64,000 bases of DNA from Paenibacillus sp. FSL R5-0345 (lineage in GTDB: Bacteria; Bacillota; Bacilli; Paenibacillales; Paenibacillaceae), in the NCBI RefSeq assembly GCF_000758585.1, contig NZ_CP009281.1:2728001-2792000 (forward strand), in the 5' to 3' direction. Within the stretch, counting starts at the first letter, position 1. Each line of letters opens with the position of its first letter. Both the position numbers and the translations under genes were made by a program. The notes below the pieces were generated by a model, which was not told where the DNA came from, made no database searches, and saw only the letters and a program-made list of their open reading frames with translations. This document shows, piece by piece, positions 49,815-59,027 of this stretch.

Positions 49815-52727
49815 TTAATGGTTTCCATTCGTACTGCCTGCTGTGCCACTATTACTGTTTCCATTGCCGCTACCTTCGCCAGATGGCAATGAGGTAGGAG
49901 TCGGTAGAATGGTTCCTGGAACCTCAATATCCTCTCCTGGTACACTCTCAGAGTCTGTAGGAGGCGTTGTCTCCGGTCCTTGATCAGGAGTTGGCGTTGC
50001 TTCCGGAGTTGGTGTAGTGCCACCAGCAACGCTACCAGAAGCGGTCTCATTACCTGCGACATCAACAGCGGTAACATAGAAAGTTGCATTGGCACTCGCA
50101 GGTGTTCCTGGCGAGAATACCTTGCTCTCGTCAGCCATAATTACAGCTTGCTTCTGGAAAGACCCACCGTTTAAAGAACGGTATAAGCGGTATCCTACTA
50201 CATCTGGAGAGCCGCTTGGGGAGAAGGTGATCACAGCTTTACCGGTGCTGTATGACACACTAACATTTCCAGGAGCAGAAGGGGCTGCGCCATCGTCCAC
50301 GCGTGGATCGACTTCAGTAGGGAAATCTGTCTTAGCATCGGCTGGCATATAATACTCCAACGATTTATGATCCTTCATCTTAGGGAAGGCTGCTAAGAGC
50401 TCCTTGACTAAATCCTGAATCGGCTTTTCACGTTTAACAACGATTTTTTCCCTCAGGAAATCCTCTGGTGTTCCTTCCAGCGGAAGGTAATTCACGCCGT
50501 TATAAGTTATATACTTAGCTTTGGAAATACCGTCGTCACTCTCTGTAGGCACATATTTCGCATTGAAAAGATCTGTTGTGAATTTGTCAGTTAGAGCCGT
50601 TGGCAGTTTACCGCTGTAGGCGGAAACTGTCTTTTTGATGATTCCCTCAGGTTGTGTGAATTTGTCAGTAACAAACAAGTCTGGCTGCTTATCAATCACA
50701 GCATTCATGACTTTAGCCCATAAGGTCTGTGCTTGTCGTTTTTGTGTATCTCCCGAAAGGGTATTGATTTGTTCTTTATAACCGACCCACATGCCAAGTG
50801 TGACATCAGGGGTGTAGCCCATGAACCAGACATCTCCATAGTTCTGAGTGGAACCGGTCTTACCTACAATCGGAATGTCTTTAAAGTGTTTATAATCTCT
50901 TCTCACTGTACTTGCAGTACCTTCTGTGATTACTGTCCGCAGCATATCAGTCATTAGATAAGCAGTTTGCTCAGAGAATACTTGTTCAGGGTTAACCTTG
51001 TGCTGATAAACGATCTTGCCTTCCGAATCCACAATCTTCTCGATCATGTAAGCATCATTAAATGCTCCCTGATTGCCGATGGCGGAATAGGCATTGGTTA
51101 ATTCTTCAACGGATGTACCGTATCGAAGACCACCTATTACCCCTGTCTGCGCTCTGTAATCATCTTCGGTAAGGGTAGTAATCCCTAGCTTTTTAGTAAA
51201 GGCCCAAGCATCCTCAATTCCGACTTTCTCGTTAAACAGTTTAAGCGCCGGCAGGTTGAGGGATTTATTAAGTGCATATCGAGCCGTAACTAAGCCTTGA
51301 TAGCGGTTGTTAGCATTTTTAGGGATATGGAAGCCTTTTCCACCATCCTTCAAAATGATTGGAGCATCATCCAAGATGCCGGCAGGTTGAATCAGTCCTG
51401 CATCCAAGGCAGGTAAGTAAGCTGAAATCGGCTTCATTGTTGACCCGGGTTGCCGGACCATTTGGGTTGCATAGTTCATTTGCTCGATATTAAAATCGCG
51501 ACCCTCAATCATGCCGAGAATGGCTCCGGTCTTGTTGTCGATCATTATGCCAGCCGTCTGTTCGATACCTTTTGTTTTGCTGTCCTTGGTGAAATTACTA
51601 CTATCTTCGGAAATACTGTGCATTGCACTGTATACTTTCTTGTCAATCGTGGTATAGACTCGGTAACCACCAGTCATTAACTGTTGTCGTGCTTCCTCAA
51701 GAAGTACGGCATTATCACTAGAGCTAGCAGTATCAGTTGTACCGTTTTTCTCTTCATTTAGTGACAAAAGAATCTCAGCTGCTTTACGCTCCGTTTCCAT
51801 CATCAGGTATGGATATGTAGCATAGGCTTTCTTAGTGTGAGGAGCGAGAGAGCTTTTAATATCAAATTTGAGTGCTTCATCATATTGGGAGGTAGTGATC
51901 TTGTTCTCCTCAAGCATACGACGCAGTACAAGCTGTTGACGGTCTATAGCTCTCTTGAATGCCTTTTCATTGAATTCTCCAATGCCATTGAATGCCGAAT
52001 AAGCGGATGGAAGCTGTGGAAGGCCGGCCAAATACGCCGCTTGGGCAATATTCAACTTGTCTAGATCATCTAGACCGAATATACCTTTGGATGCAGCTTT
52101 AATCCCAAATACGTTGTAGCCATTCGAGCCATTACCAAACGGAACCTTGTTCAGATAAGCTGTTAGGATCTCTTGCTTGGTCAAGAAGCGCTCCAGTCTT
52201 AGTGAGAGCAGAATTTCTTTTGCTTTGCGATCTTCCGTTCGATCCAGATTGAGGAATACACGTCTTGCGAGCTGTTGAGTAAGTGTACTGCCTCCGGTTT
52301 GAACGGATTCATTTAATAGCTTTTGCTTGACGGCACGTAAGGTGCCTTTGAAATCCACGCCGTTATGCTCATTGAAATTATTGTCCTCTATAGCGAGAAC
52401 TGCATCAATAATAATCTGGGGGATGTCGTTGTATTGAATGAGCCTTCGGTCTTCTTCAGTACGAAGCTGGCCGATTGGTGCGCCGTCACGGAAGTATGCG
52501 AATCCGGTGATAGCATTTTGTCCGACTTGCTGTTGAATCATTTCCTCGGAGCGAACAGGTTCATCCTTCACCATGGAAGTTACATACCCTGCTGCTGCAC
52601 CACCGACGAACAGAATGCCTATTATGCCAAGAATAAACATCCACTTTACTACAGAACCAAACCTGCTGAGCCCGGATCTGCGGGGTGAAGGCTTCTTTAC
52701 GTTTTTTTTCTTGTTCTCTTGAACCAT
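49815..52727 (-). CDS. Class A penicillin-binding protein (PBP1)
   Basis: The 970-residue bifunctional enzyme polymerises and cross-links peptidoglycan. It has a cytoplasmic basic tail, one membrane anchor (about 29-49), a GT51 glycosyltransferase with the catalytic Glu114 in AIEDNNFNEH and GGSTLTQQLAR, then a transpeptidase with SxxK at Ser429, SLN and KTG at 623-625. A C-terminal fibronectin type III domain (about 810-900) is followed by a Thr/Pro-rich and then Gly/Ser/Asn-rich tail. AAGGAGG precedes the ATG. The tail is longer than in B. subtilis PonA but of the same kind. Confidence 0.95.
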   Translation of the reverse strand: MVQENKKKNVKKPSPRRSGLSRFGSVVKWMFILGIIGILFVGGAAAGYVTSMVKDEPVRSEEMIQQQVGQNAITGFAYFRDGAPIGQLRTEEDRRLIQYNDIPQIIIDAVLAIEDNNFNEHNGVDFKGTLRAVKQKLLNESVQTGGSTLTQQLARRVFLNLDRTEDRKAKEILLSLRLERFLTKQEILTAYLNKVPFGNGSNGYNVFGIKAASKGIFGLDDLDKLNIAQAAYLAGLPQLPSAYSAFNGIGEFNEKAFKRAIDRQQLVLRRMLEENKITTSQYDEALKFDIKSSLAPHTKKAYATYPYLMMETERKAAEILLSLNEEKNGTTDTASSSDNAVLLEEARQQLMTGGYRVYTTIDKKVYSAMHSISEDSSNFTKDSKTKGIEQTAGIMIDNKTGAILGMIEGRDFNIEQMNYATQMVRQPGSTMKPISAYLPALDAGLIQPAGILDDAPIILKDGGKGFHIPKNANNRYQGLVTARYALNKSLNLPALKLFNEKVGIEDAWAFTKKLGITTLTEDDYRAQTGVIGGLRYGTSVEELTNAYSAIGNQGAFNDAYMIEKIVDSEGKIVYQHKVNPEQVFSEQTAYLMTDMLRTVITEGTASTVRRDYKHFKDIPIVGKTGSTQNYGDVWFMGYTPDVTLGMWVGYKEQINTLSGDTQKRQAQTLWAKVMNAVIDKQPDLFVTDKFTQPEGIIKKTVSAYSGKLPTALTDKFTTDLFNAKYVPTESDDGISKAKYITYNGVNYLPLEGTPEDFLREKIVVKREKPIQDLVKELLAAFPKMKDHKSLEYYMPADAKTDFPTEVDPRVDDGAAPSAPGNVSVSYSTGKAVITFSPSGSPDVVGYRLYRSLNGGSFQKQAVIMADESKVFSPGTPASANATFYVTAVDVAGNETASGSVAGGTTPTPEATPTPDQGPETTPPTDSESVPGEDIEVPGTILPTPTSLPSGEGSGNGNSNSGTAGSTNGNH

Positions 52728-52817
52728 CGACGATAATTCCTCCTTTTAACGGAATTATTATAGCACAAATTGACGATTTTGAATGCAGTCGGAGTGTTCA
52801 TTACCTATTAGAATAAC

Positions 52818-52847
52818 AAAAAGCCTCCGGATAAATCCGGAGGCTTT
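52818..52847 (-). terminator. Terminator after rpsD
   Basis: AAAGCCTCCGGA and TCCGGAGGCTTT form a perfect stem with a TTAT loop and a T tract on the minus strand. Confidence 0.9.
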
Positions 52848-52872
52848 GGTCATACTCGCTATAAGCGAGATA

Positions 52873-53472
52873 TTAACGGTTGTAGAACTCGACGATTTGT
52901 TTCTCATCGATATCCTGGGAAAGCTCGGAACGTTCTGGCAAACGAATATATTTACCTTCGAAAGATCCTTCAGCATATTCCAGGTAAGCTGGAAGGTGGG
53001 AACGGTTAGCAAGAGCTTCTTTGATGGAAGCCATGCTTTGGCTTCTTTCGCGAAGACCGATAACGTCGCCCAAGCTTACACGGTAAGAAGCGATGTCGAC
53101 TTTTTTGCCGTTAACAGTTACGTGTCCGTGGGATACCAACTGACGTGCACCAGCACGGGAGTTAGCAAATCCAAGACGGTAAACTAGGTTGTCCAAGCGG
53201 CTTTCAAGCAAGAACATGAAGTTTTCGCCCGCAAGACCTGGAAGCTTTTGTGCTTTAGTGAAGAGAGTTTTGAATTGTTTCTCTCCCAAACCATACATGT
53301 GACGCAGTTTTTGTTTTTCCAAAAGCTGCATTCCGTAGTTACTTACTTTTCTGCGTTGGTTAGCTCCGTGTTGTCCTGGAGGAAAAGGGCGTTTCAAGTC
53401 TTTTCCTGTACCGCTAAGGGAAATGCCCAGACGGCGGCTGAGTTTGAATTTAGGTCCGGTGTAACGTGCCAT
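52873..53472 (-). CDS. rpsD: 30S ribosomal protein S4
   Basis: The 199-residue protein starts [16 protein letters not shown], has PPGQHG and the S4 RNA-binding domain [35 protein letters not shown]. It nucleates assembly of the small subunit and represses its own mRNA. It stands alone, as in Bacillus. AAAGGAG precedes the ATG. A long structured leader and a near-consensus promoter lie upstream. Confidence 0.98.
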   Translation of the reverse strand: MARYTGPKFKLSRRLGISLSGTGKDLKRPFPPGQHGANQRRKVSNYGMQLLEKQKLRHMYGLGEKQFKTLFTKAQKLPGLAGENFMFLLESRLDNLVYRLGFANSRAGARQLVSHGHVTVNGKKVDIASYRVSLGDVIGLRERSQSMASIKEALANRSHLPAYLEYAEGSFEGKYIRLPERSELSQDIDEKQIVEFYNR

Positions 53473-53523
53473 GTTATAGTAGACTCCTTTATAATTGAAA
53501 TTTCAGGGTAGGGCCTATTTGCG

Positions 53524-53607
53524 CCGCATTTCGTATCCGTGATTAGCATTAATGGCTTCCACACTGCCAGGGAAGTTCAGCCGCTGCCCTGGCAGTAACG
53601 AAATGCG
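53524..53607 (-). ncRNA. S4 autoregulatory mRNA leader of rpsD
   Basis: On the minus strand CGCATTTCG (53607-53599) pairs with CGAAATGCG (53532-53524), closing a structure that contains a perfect CTGCCAGGG/CCCTGGCAG hairpin (53595-53587 with 53572-53564). Firmicute rpsD leaders fold a pseudoknot that binds S4 and blocks translation. Position and shape support this; the exact fold was not modelled. Confidence 0.72.
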
Positions 53608-53667
53608 TGAGGGTGACACAACGTTACGCCCAAGTAAGACTTGTTACAGTCTTGTTCAACAATAAAT

Positions 53668-53695
53668 ATTATATGAATACAATATATAAAGTCAA
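53668..53695 (-). promoter_or_regulatory. Sigma-A promoter of rpsD
   Basis: On the minus strand TTGACT (53695-53690) is followed by a 16-base spacer and a perfect TATAAT (53673-53668). Transcription starts about 180 bases before the gene, placing the S4 leader in the mRNA. Confidence 0.8.
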
Positions 53696-53871
53696 GCGAT
53701 TATTAAAAGATTTTTTGTCAATCTTTGTCGATAGTTCTTTGGTCCTAAAAAAAAGTCCCGGAAATGATGAAAATATAATGCAATACACAAAGAAAGAGAG
53801 TAAAATATAGTTAATTAGTAGTTACTAGGGAAGATAGTTTTCTTAATCGAGATGCAAAGGGGATCTTCGTT

Positions 53872-55866
53872 ATGTCAGAGCAGAAAGCATACGTCCATAA
53901 AGACAGCCGTATGCTGTTACAGGACAACATAAACGTTAGTAGAGATTCCGAAGATCCCACCGCCTGGCTTAGGGAAACGGAAATAGTAACGCATGACTTC
54001 CCTTATCTAGCAAATCTGATTGCAGACAGTTTCAATGAATGGTTTGGTGAGCTCGATGTCCTTCCATTCTCCAGATCCTGGGAATGGTCTGTGCTTAATT
54101 TTGAAGGTAAGTATTTAAGCAGCATACGCGATCAACAAGAACTATGGAGACAAAAGTGGGAACAGGCAGCAGCTTCTAGCTTGTTTTCAAGAACAATCTC
54201 TGCTGTTGAGTTGACCGTAGAAGGTAAGGATCTGAGCTTTTTTACCATACCGCTATTCACTCGCGTCGACAATGAACTCTTTGCATTTTTGGGCTGTTCT
54301 ATGCCTACGCAACAATATGAAATGGGTGGACGAGATACCGCAGAAGCAATGTCGCTGCATTACCGTACCTGTTTCTATCATAAGTTTGAACATATATTTG
54401 TTGCAGATCTTGCAAGCACCCATATTCATGCTGAACGTGAAAGCAATCGTCGTTCTTTGTTATTTCAGATTGTCCAGCGGATGCATGACAACATAGATGT
54501 GAATGCCGTACTTTCGGAAGTCATTGATAGCATCTCTGCGATGTATCCGGGAGCGAGGCTTGAGCTGTTTATGTCTCAAGACCACCGCAGCACGCATCCG
54601 CAGGTCAAACCCTTACCATTCCACATGTCCAGTGATGATGTCTGTGCTAGGGCGTTTAAGGATGGACGCGTTGCACTGCACACAAGTGACGAGGATCACC
54701 GTAATGTAGAGATTGGTCTTCCGTTAGGTGGCAAGCAGGGGGTTTATGGAGTTTTCCATATGGTAATGGATAATCCAATCTTTCCAGATGTTGATTTGCG
54801 GTTTCTTTCAATGGTGGCCGATACAGCAGGAACTGCTTTTGAGAATGCCAAGCTATATGAGCGCTCTAATCAGCTGATCCGTGAGCTCCGCATGAGTAAT
54901 GAGCTTACCCAACGTCTGAATCAAAGCTTGCGTTTAGGTGATATTTTTCAATTTGCATTTGAAGAGCTGCTTGAAATGTTTGGTGCAGATTACTGCTGTA
55001 TCTTACATATGAATGAGGAGAAGGGCGGGTTAGAGGTTATTGCCTGCAACCATCCCTCTTTACAGAACGAAATTTTAGAAGTAGGGGCAGGCTTAGGTGG
55101 TAAGGTATATTCCACTGGAGAATCACTCATCATGTCTGACTACATAGATAATCCTAAGACAACTTCCCGACTAATGAATGCTACCGGTTCGCAGTCGCTG
55201 ATCGCTACACCTCTTAGTGTGGGTGGTGAAATACGGGGTGCAATTATGTTAGCACATCGTGATGCACATTATTTTTCATATGATAATTATAGACTGCTGC
55301 AAGCGATGGCGGGGCATATTGGTCTAGCGGTAGGTAATGCCAGGCTGCACGCTGAAGTCAGACGACTTGCGAACAGAGACAGCCTAACTGGACTTTATGC
55401 TCGACATTATTTGGACGAAGAGATAAAAGAAAGACAGTCTACAGACTTCTGCGGTAGTTTAATAGTTGTGGATATTGACCAGTTCAAGATTGTGAATGAT
55501 ACCTACGGTCATCAAAAAGGAGATAAGATTCTAAAAGAGGTCAGTGAAATCGTGAAATCCTCTATCCGTCAAGGTGATATTGCTGCTAGATGGGGAGGAG
55601 AGGAGCTATCCGTTTATTTACCGTTAATGGGAGTGGAACAGGCGGGTTATGTAGCCGAACGTATACGCAAACGCGTCATGGAAGAAACTGAACCTAGTGT
55701 AACTGTATCCTGCGGAATAGCGGAATGGAGTTGGATGGACGATCGAGTAAGCGTCGAGTCATTGTTTTATCGAGCGGATATGGCGCTGTATAAAGCTAAG
55801 CATAATGGTCGTAACCAAGTTGTCTTTGATATTAAAGAGAATGATAACCATACTAAGAACCCTTGA
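53872..55866 (+). CDS. Diguanylate cyclase with GAF domains
   Basis: The 664-residue protein has an uncharacterised N-terminal part (1-190), two GAF-like sensor regions (about 190-330 and 345-490) and a C-terminal GGDEF domain. The active-site loop GGEEL lies at 575-579, with metal and substrate residues in VDIDQFKIVNDTYGH, and the inhibitory RxxD I-site at 566-569, five residues before GGEEL. It should make cyclic di-GMP and be product-inhibited. GGGGATC-like sequence precedes the ATG. It lacks a membrane segment, so the signal is cytoplasmic or small-molecule. Confidence 0.93.
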   Translation: MSEQKAYVHKDSRMLLQDNINVSRDSEDPTAWLRETEIVTHDFPYLANLIADSFNEWFGELDVLPFSRSWEWSVLNFEGKYLSSIRDQQELWRQKWEQAAASSLFSRTISAVELTVEGKDLSFFTIPLFTRVDNELFAFLGCSMPTQQYEMGGRDTAEAMSLHYRTCFYHKFEHIFVADLASTHIHAERESNRRSLLFQIVQRMHDNIDVNAVLSEVIDSISAMYPGARLELFMSQDHRSTHPQVKPLPFHMSSDDVCARAFKDGRVALHTSDEDHRNVEIGLPLGGKQGVYGVFHMVMDNPIFPDVDLRFLSMVADTAGTAFENAKLYERSNQLIRELRMSNELTQRLNQSLRLGDIFQFAFEELLEMFGADYCCILHMNEEKGGLEVIACNHPSLQNEILEVGAGLGGKVYSTGESLIMSDYIDNPKTTSRLMNATGSQSLIATPLSVGGEIRGAIMLAHRDAHYFSYDNYRLLQAMAGHIGLAVGNARLHAEVRRLANRDSLTGLYARHYLDEEIKERQSTDFCGSLIVVDIDQFKIVNDTYGHQKGDKILKEVSEIVKSSIRQGDIAARWGGEELSVYLPLMGVEQAGYVAERIRKRVMEETEPSVTVSCGIAEWSWMDDRVSVESLFYRADMALYKAKHNGRNQVVFDIKENDNHTKNP

Positions 55867-55893
55867 GGCTCACCTCAGGGGTTCTTTTTTATA
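55855..55893 (+). terminator. Terminator after the diguanylate cyclase gene
   Basis: AAGAACCCTTGAGG pairs with CCTCAGGGGTTCTT, then six T residues. It begins inside the end of the gene. Confidence 0.85.
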
Positions 55894-55995
55894 TACCGGT
55901 TATTCAGGCTCTAATAGCGGTATAAGGCTTGCAGGAAGAGAGAACCCTATACGTGGGTTGCAAAAGCAAAATACTCCGAGAAAGGCCTGAGGACC

Positions 55996-56862
55996 GTGAG
56001 AAAGCTATTATTACTTAAGGGTGGAGTCCCTCTAATTCTTACTCTGTACTGTATTTTATGCAGCGGCTGCAGCGTCATAAGAGACAAACCAGCGAAAGAA
56101 GATTTAAGTTTGGCATTGGCCGGGATGGCTGGAAGTGATGAGGTAGCTTTTGAAGGGGCGAATATGCTTACAAGAGGGGGAACGACGGTTCCTGAATCCT
56201 TATTGTTCTACGGAGGCACAGTGGAGGATCATAAAAAAGTAAAGCTATATACACTTCTTCCAGATAAATCCGCTTCTCAAAAAACAGCTGCTAAAGGTGT
56301 TAAAGATTTAAAAAGTAGTACGTATGCTTTGAAACCTTACTACAGTCAGCTGGAGAAAAAAGATGGCAGATGGGAGCTTCTGACTACTGAGAATTCTTCG
56401 GAAGAGGGAAACCCATTACCTGCGCTTAATCCGCTGAAACAACTCGAAGAGCTTGACGCCATGGAGAAAAATGTAACCGAAGAGGCTGGGGCAGGCAGAG
56501 GGACAAGTGTGCTGAGAATCGAATTGACGCCTTCAGAGGCTAGAAAGCAGTTGTCTGTAGAACTGGAGAAAGAAATGCAGAACCTTCGACCTAAAGGTCT
56601 TGAATCTGCTGAGAACAGTACAGCAGCTGATCAGGCAGTGGCGAAAGCTTTGGAGAAGCTGTGGCAAAAGAAAAATAATGAATTACAGGAAAAGCTCAAA
56701 CAGGCTAATGTAGAAACGGTCTACCACCTAACAATCGATAAGAAGCATAATCTGCCCAGAAGGCTTACCTTGAATCGAAAAGTAAGCTATTCCGGTGAAA
56801 CGACGAATAAATCTGACAATGAAACATATGTGTCTAAGGTCGATTTTACAGGCTACCGTTGA
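55996..56862 (+). CDS. Lipoprotein of unknown function, 288 residues
   Basis: The signal peptide ends in LCSGC (about residue 25), so the protein is membrane-anchored on the outer face. The mature part is charged and largely helical, with Lys/Gln-rich stretches (LEKLWQKKNNELQEKLKQANVETVYHL) and ends in a beta-rich segment. GGCCTGAGGA precedes the GTG start, rather close to it. No family recognised with certainty. Confidence 0.72.
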   Translation: MRKLLLLKGGVPLILTLYCILCSGCSVIRDKPAKEDLSLALAGMAGSDEVAFEGANMLTRGGTTVPESLLFYGGTVEDHKKVKLYTLLPDKSASQKTAAKGVKDLKSSTYALKPYYSQLEKKDGRWELLTTENSSEEGNPLPALNPLKQLEELDAMEKNVTEEAGAGRGTSVLRIELTPSEARKQLSVELEKEMQNLRPKGLESAENSTAADQAVAKALEKLWQKKNNELQEKLKQANVETVYHLTIDKKHNLPRRLTLNRKVSYSGETTNKSDNETYVSKVDFTGYR

Positions 56863-56956
56863 TCTTTACATTGTTTTGCAGGTCTTGCGCTCGATAAAGG
56901 GCGTGCTACAATAGAACGGCATGCTTATTTTCAGACAGAGGAAGGAAGAGTACACA

Positions 56957-58072
56957 ATGAAGGATCCCAGAATTCAAAAACTGGCGGCAAATCTTGTAGG
57001 TTATTCCGTAGATGTCCAGCCAGGCGAGAACGTGCTTGTAGAAATGATTGGAAACGAAAGAGATTTAATTAAAGCTGTTGTAGAGGAAATCGGCAAGGCC
57101 GGCGGTCATGCTTTTGTGCAGTTGACAGATCGTACAGTCCTACGCAGCATGCTTAAATATGCAACACGTGAGAGTCTTCAGACATGGGCTGAAATTGACT
57201 TGAACCGGATGAAACAAATGGATTGTTATATCGGCATCCGTGCAGGCGAGAATGTAAATGACCTGTCCGATGTTCCAGAAGAAAATATGAAATTGTATAA
57301 TTCTTTGTATTCCCATCCAGTGCATAGTGAACAACGCGTGAAGCATACGAAGTGGGTAGTTTTACGTTATCCCAATGCGAGTATGGCTCAGCTTGCAAAT
57401 ATTAGTACAGAAGCATTTGAGGACTTTTATTTCGAAGTATGTAATTTAGATTATGCCAAAATGGACAAGGCTCAGGATGCATTGGCCGATCTTATGCGCA
57501 GAACAGATAAGGTACATATTTCGGGTCCTGGAACAGATCTTAAGTTCTCTATCAAAGGAATCGGTGCAGAGAAATGTTCTGGTCAAAAAAATATCCCGGA
57601 TGGCGAGGTTTACAGCGCCCCTGTTCGTGATTCTGTAAATGGAACGATCAGCTATAATGCACCATCTGTATACAACGGAGTAACCTTCGAAAATATCAAA
57701 TTCAAATTCGAGAACGGGAAAATTGTTGAAGCAATCAGCAACGACTCCGCTCGCTTGAACGAAATCCTGAATTCAGATGACGGCGCACGTCACATCGGTG
57801 AATTTGCCATAGGCTTTAACCCGTACATCTTGCACCCTATGAATGATATTCTGTTCGATGAGAAAATTGCAGGCAGCCTGCACTTTACACCGGGGCAAGC
57901 TTATGATGTTACAGATAACGGAAATCGTTCCTCCATTCACTGGGATCTTGTATTAATCCAACGTCCAGATTATGGCGGAGGAGAGATTTATTTTGACGAT
58001 ATATTGATCCGTAAGGATGGAATCTTCGTGTTACCAGAACTAGAAGGTCTGAATCCTGAAAACTTGAAATAA
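56957..58072 (+). CDS. M29 aminopeptidase (AmpS-like)
   Basis: The 371-residue protein fits the M29 family (AmpS/AmpII): VQPGENVLVEMIGNERDLIKAVVEEIGKAGGH near the start, GRFNIPDGEVYSAP-like QKNIPDGEVYSAPVRDSVNGT, HIGEFAIGFNP, and HWDLVLIQRPDYGGGEIYFDDILIRKDG near the end, which carry the His, Glu and Asp metal ligands. GGAAGGAAG lies before ATG 56957. Removes N-terminal residues from peptides in the cytoplasm. Confidence 0.93.
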   Translation: MKDPRIQKLAANLVGYSVDVQPGENVLVEMIGNERDLIKAVVEEIGKAGGHAFVQLTDRTVLRSMLKYATRESLQTWAEIDLNRMKQMDCYIGIRAGENVNDLSDVPEENMKLYNSLYSHPVHSEQRVKHTKWVVLRYPNASMAQLANISTEAFEDFYFEVCNLDYAKMDKAQDALADLMRRTDKVHISGPGTDLKFSIKGIGAEKCSGQKNIPDGEVYSAPVRDSVNGTISYNAPSVYNGVTFENIKFKFENGKIVEAISNDSARLNEILNSDDGARHIGEFAIGFNPYILHPMNDILFDEKIAGSLHFTPGQAYDVTDNGNRSSIHWDLVLIQRPDYGGGEIYFDDILIRKDGIFVLPELEGLNPENLK

Positions 58073-58095
58073 AAATGTAAAAGTACGAAAACACC

Positions 58096-58125
58096 TTGCA
58101 CAAGTAAGCGGATTCAAGGTATCAT
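58096..58125 (+). promoter_or_regulatory. Promoter of the HPr-like gene
   Basis: TTGCAC (58096-58101), an 18-base spacer and TATCAT (58120-58125): the same two hexamers as the ccpA promoter. Confidence 0.6.
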
Positions 58126-58178
58126 AAGAATGGATTACAAAGACTTATGTTTCATAATCAAGTTGCGGAGGGATTTCT

Positions 58179-58424
58179 ATGTCCAGTAACAATGCGGCAA
58201 TCGTTGATATTGCTCAAACGGCAGGTCAGTTCAACTCTTCAATCGTTCTTCAAGCGGACAACAAGTACATTGATGTTAAGAGTATCCTTGGTTTGTTCAC
58301 GACTTTGGTATCAAGCCAAAGCTACGAGCTTCATGTTCACGGAACAGATGCAGAAGAAGCTAAGAAGGCAATGAGTGAAGTTTTTGCTAAACACGGTTTG
58401 AACTTTACAGTTGTAGCTGAGTAA
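58179..58424 (+). CDS. HPr-like protein lacking the phospho-histidine (Crh-like)
   Basis: The 81-residue protein aligns with HPr from about HPr residue 12: QTAGQFNSSIVLQADNKYIDVKSILGL fits HPr 24-50 without gaps, and the regulatory Ser46 is kept as Ser35 in VKSILG. The region holding the phosphorylated His15 is missing: the first beta strand is cut off and Asn stands at the equivalent position. It therefore cannot carry PTS phosphate from enzyme I. Like Bacillus Crh it could act as a CcpA co-regulator through Ser46. GGAGGG precedes the ATG. Followed by a terminator. Confidence 0.8.
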   Translation: MSSNNAAIVDIAQTAGQFNSSIVLQADNKYIDVKSILGLFTTLVSSQSYELHVHGTDAEEAKKAMSEVFAKHGLNFTVVAE

Positions 58425-58436
58425 TAGTTGTATGTA

Positions 58437-58472
58437 AAGACGTCCTACCGATTTACGGTGGGGCGTTTTTTC
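58437..58472 (+). terminator. Terminator after the HPr-like gene
   Basis: AAAGACGTCCTACCG pairs with CGGTGGGGCGTTTTT (with mismatches and G-T pairs). Confidence 0.78.
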
Positions 58473-58636
58473 TAGAAATAGATGCGGAATTAACTCCGTC
58501 CCATATAAATAACTTAGCTGCTTCTTTCAAATAAATGGTTAGTATAAACAGAATTGTTGTATTGATATCCGATTTCGACTAATATTAAGTAAAATAGTAA
58601 AAGCAGCTTAACTTTTGGACATGGGGGGGAAGAGGC

Positions 58637-58933
58637 ATGACTTCGTCGGAATTACAGGAACAGTTTAATCTTAAAGCGATCAATCTTCTACAAGAAGATG
58701 CCGATAAAATTCAGCAACTTATTGAAGTGCAGATGGAAAATCTGGCAACACGCTACTGCCCTCTCTATGAGGAAGTGCTGGATACCCAAATGTACGGTTT
58801 CTCAAGAGAGGTCGATTTTGCGGTTAGAGCAGGTTTGGTGCCAGAGATTACCGGTAAAATGGTGCTGAGTAAGCTGGAGCGGAATTTAGCAGTACTCTAT
58901 GAGGCTTTGAATAACAAAGCAAAAGAAGAATAA
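58637..58933 (+). CDS. ylaN: YlaN family protein
   Basis: The 98-residue helical protein carries the near-invariant block [28 protein letters not shown] of the YlaN/DUF1507 family. YlaN is needed for growth of Bacillus under low iron or on some media and is linked to iron homeostasis. In Bacillus it sits next to ftsW; here ftsW lies 1.8 kb away on the other strand. GGGGGGAAGAGG precedes the ATG. Confidence 0.94.
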   Translation: MTSSELQEQFNLKAINLLQEDADKIQQLIEVQMENLATRYCPLYEEVLDTQMYGFSREVDFAVRAGLVPEITGKMVLSKLERNLAVLYEALNNKAKEE

Positions 58934-58959
58934 TTTCGATTTTAAAGTATTCATAGAAA

Positions 58960-58999
58960 CGCACATGAGGACAGATCGTCTCTCATGTGCGTTTTTTTT
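58960..58999 (+). terminator. Terminator after ylaN
   Basis: AACGCACATGAG pairs with CTCATGTGCGTT, followed by eight T residues. Confidence 0.9.
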
Positions 59000-59027
59000 G
59001 AAAAGATTAAGATGTTTAGGGAAGTAT

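Noticed and set aside
49808..50095. A 95-codon minus-strand frame at the end of the PBP1 gene
   Set aside because: It overlaps the low-complexity tail of PBP1 in another frame.
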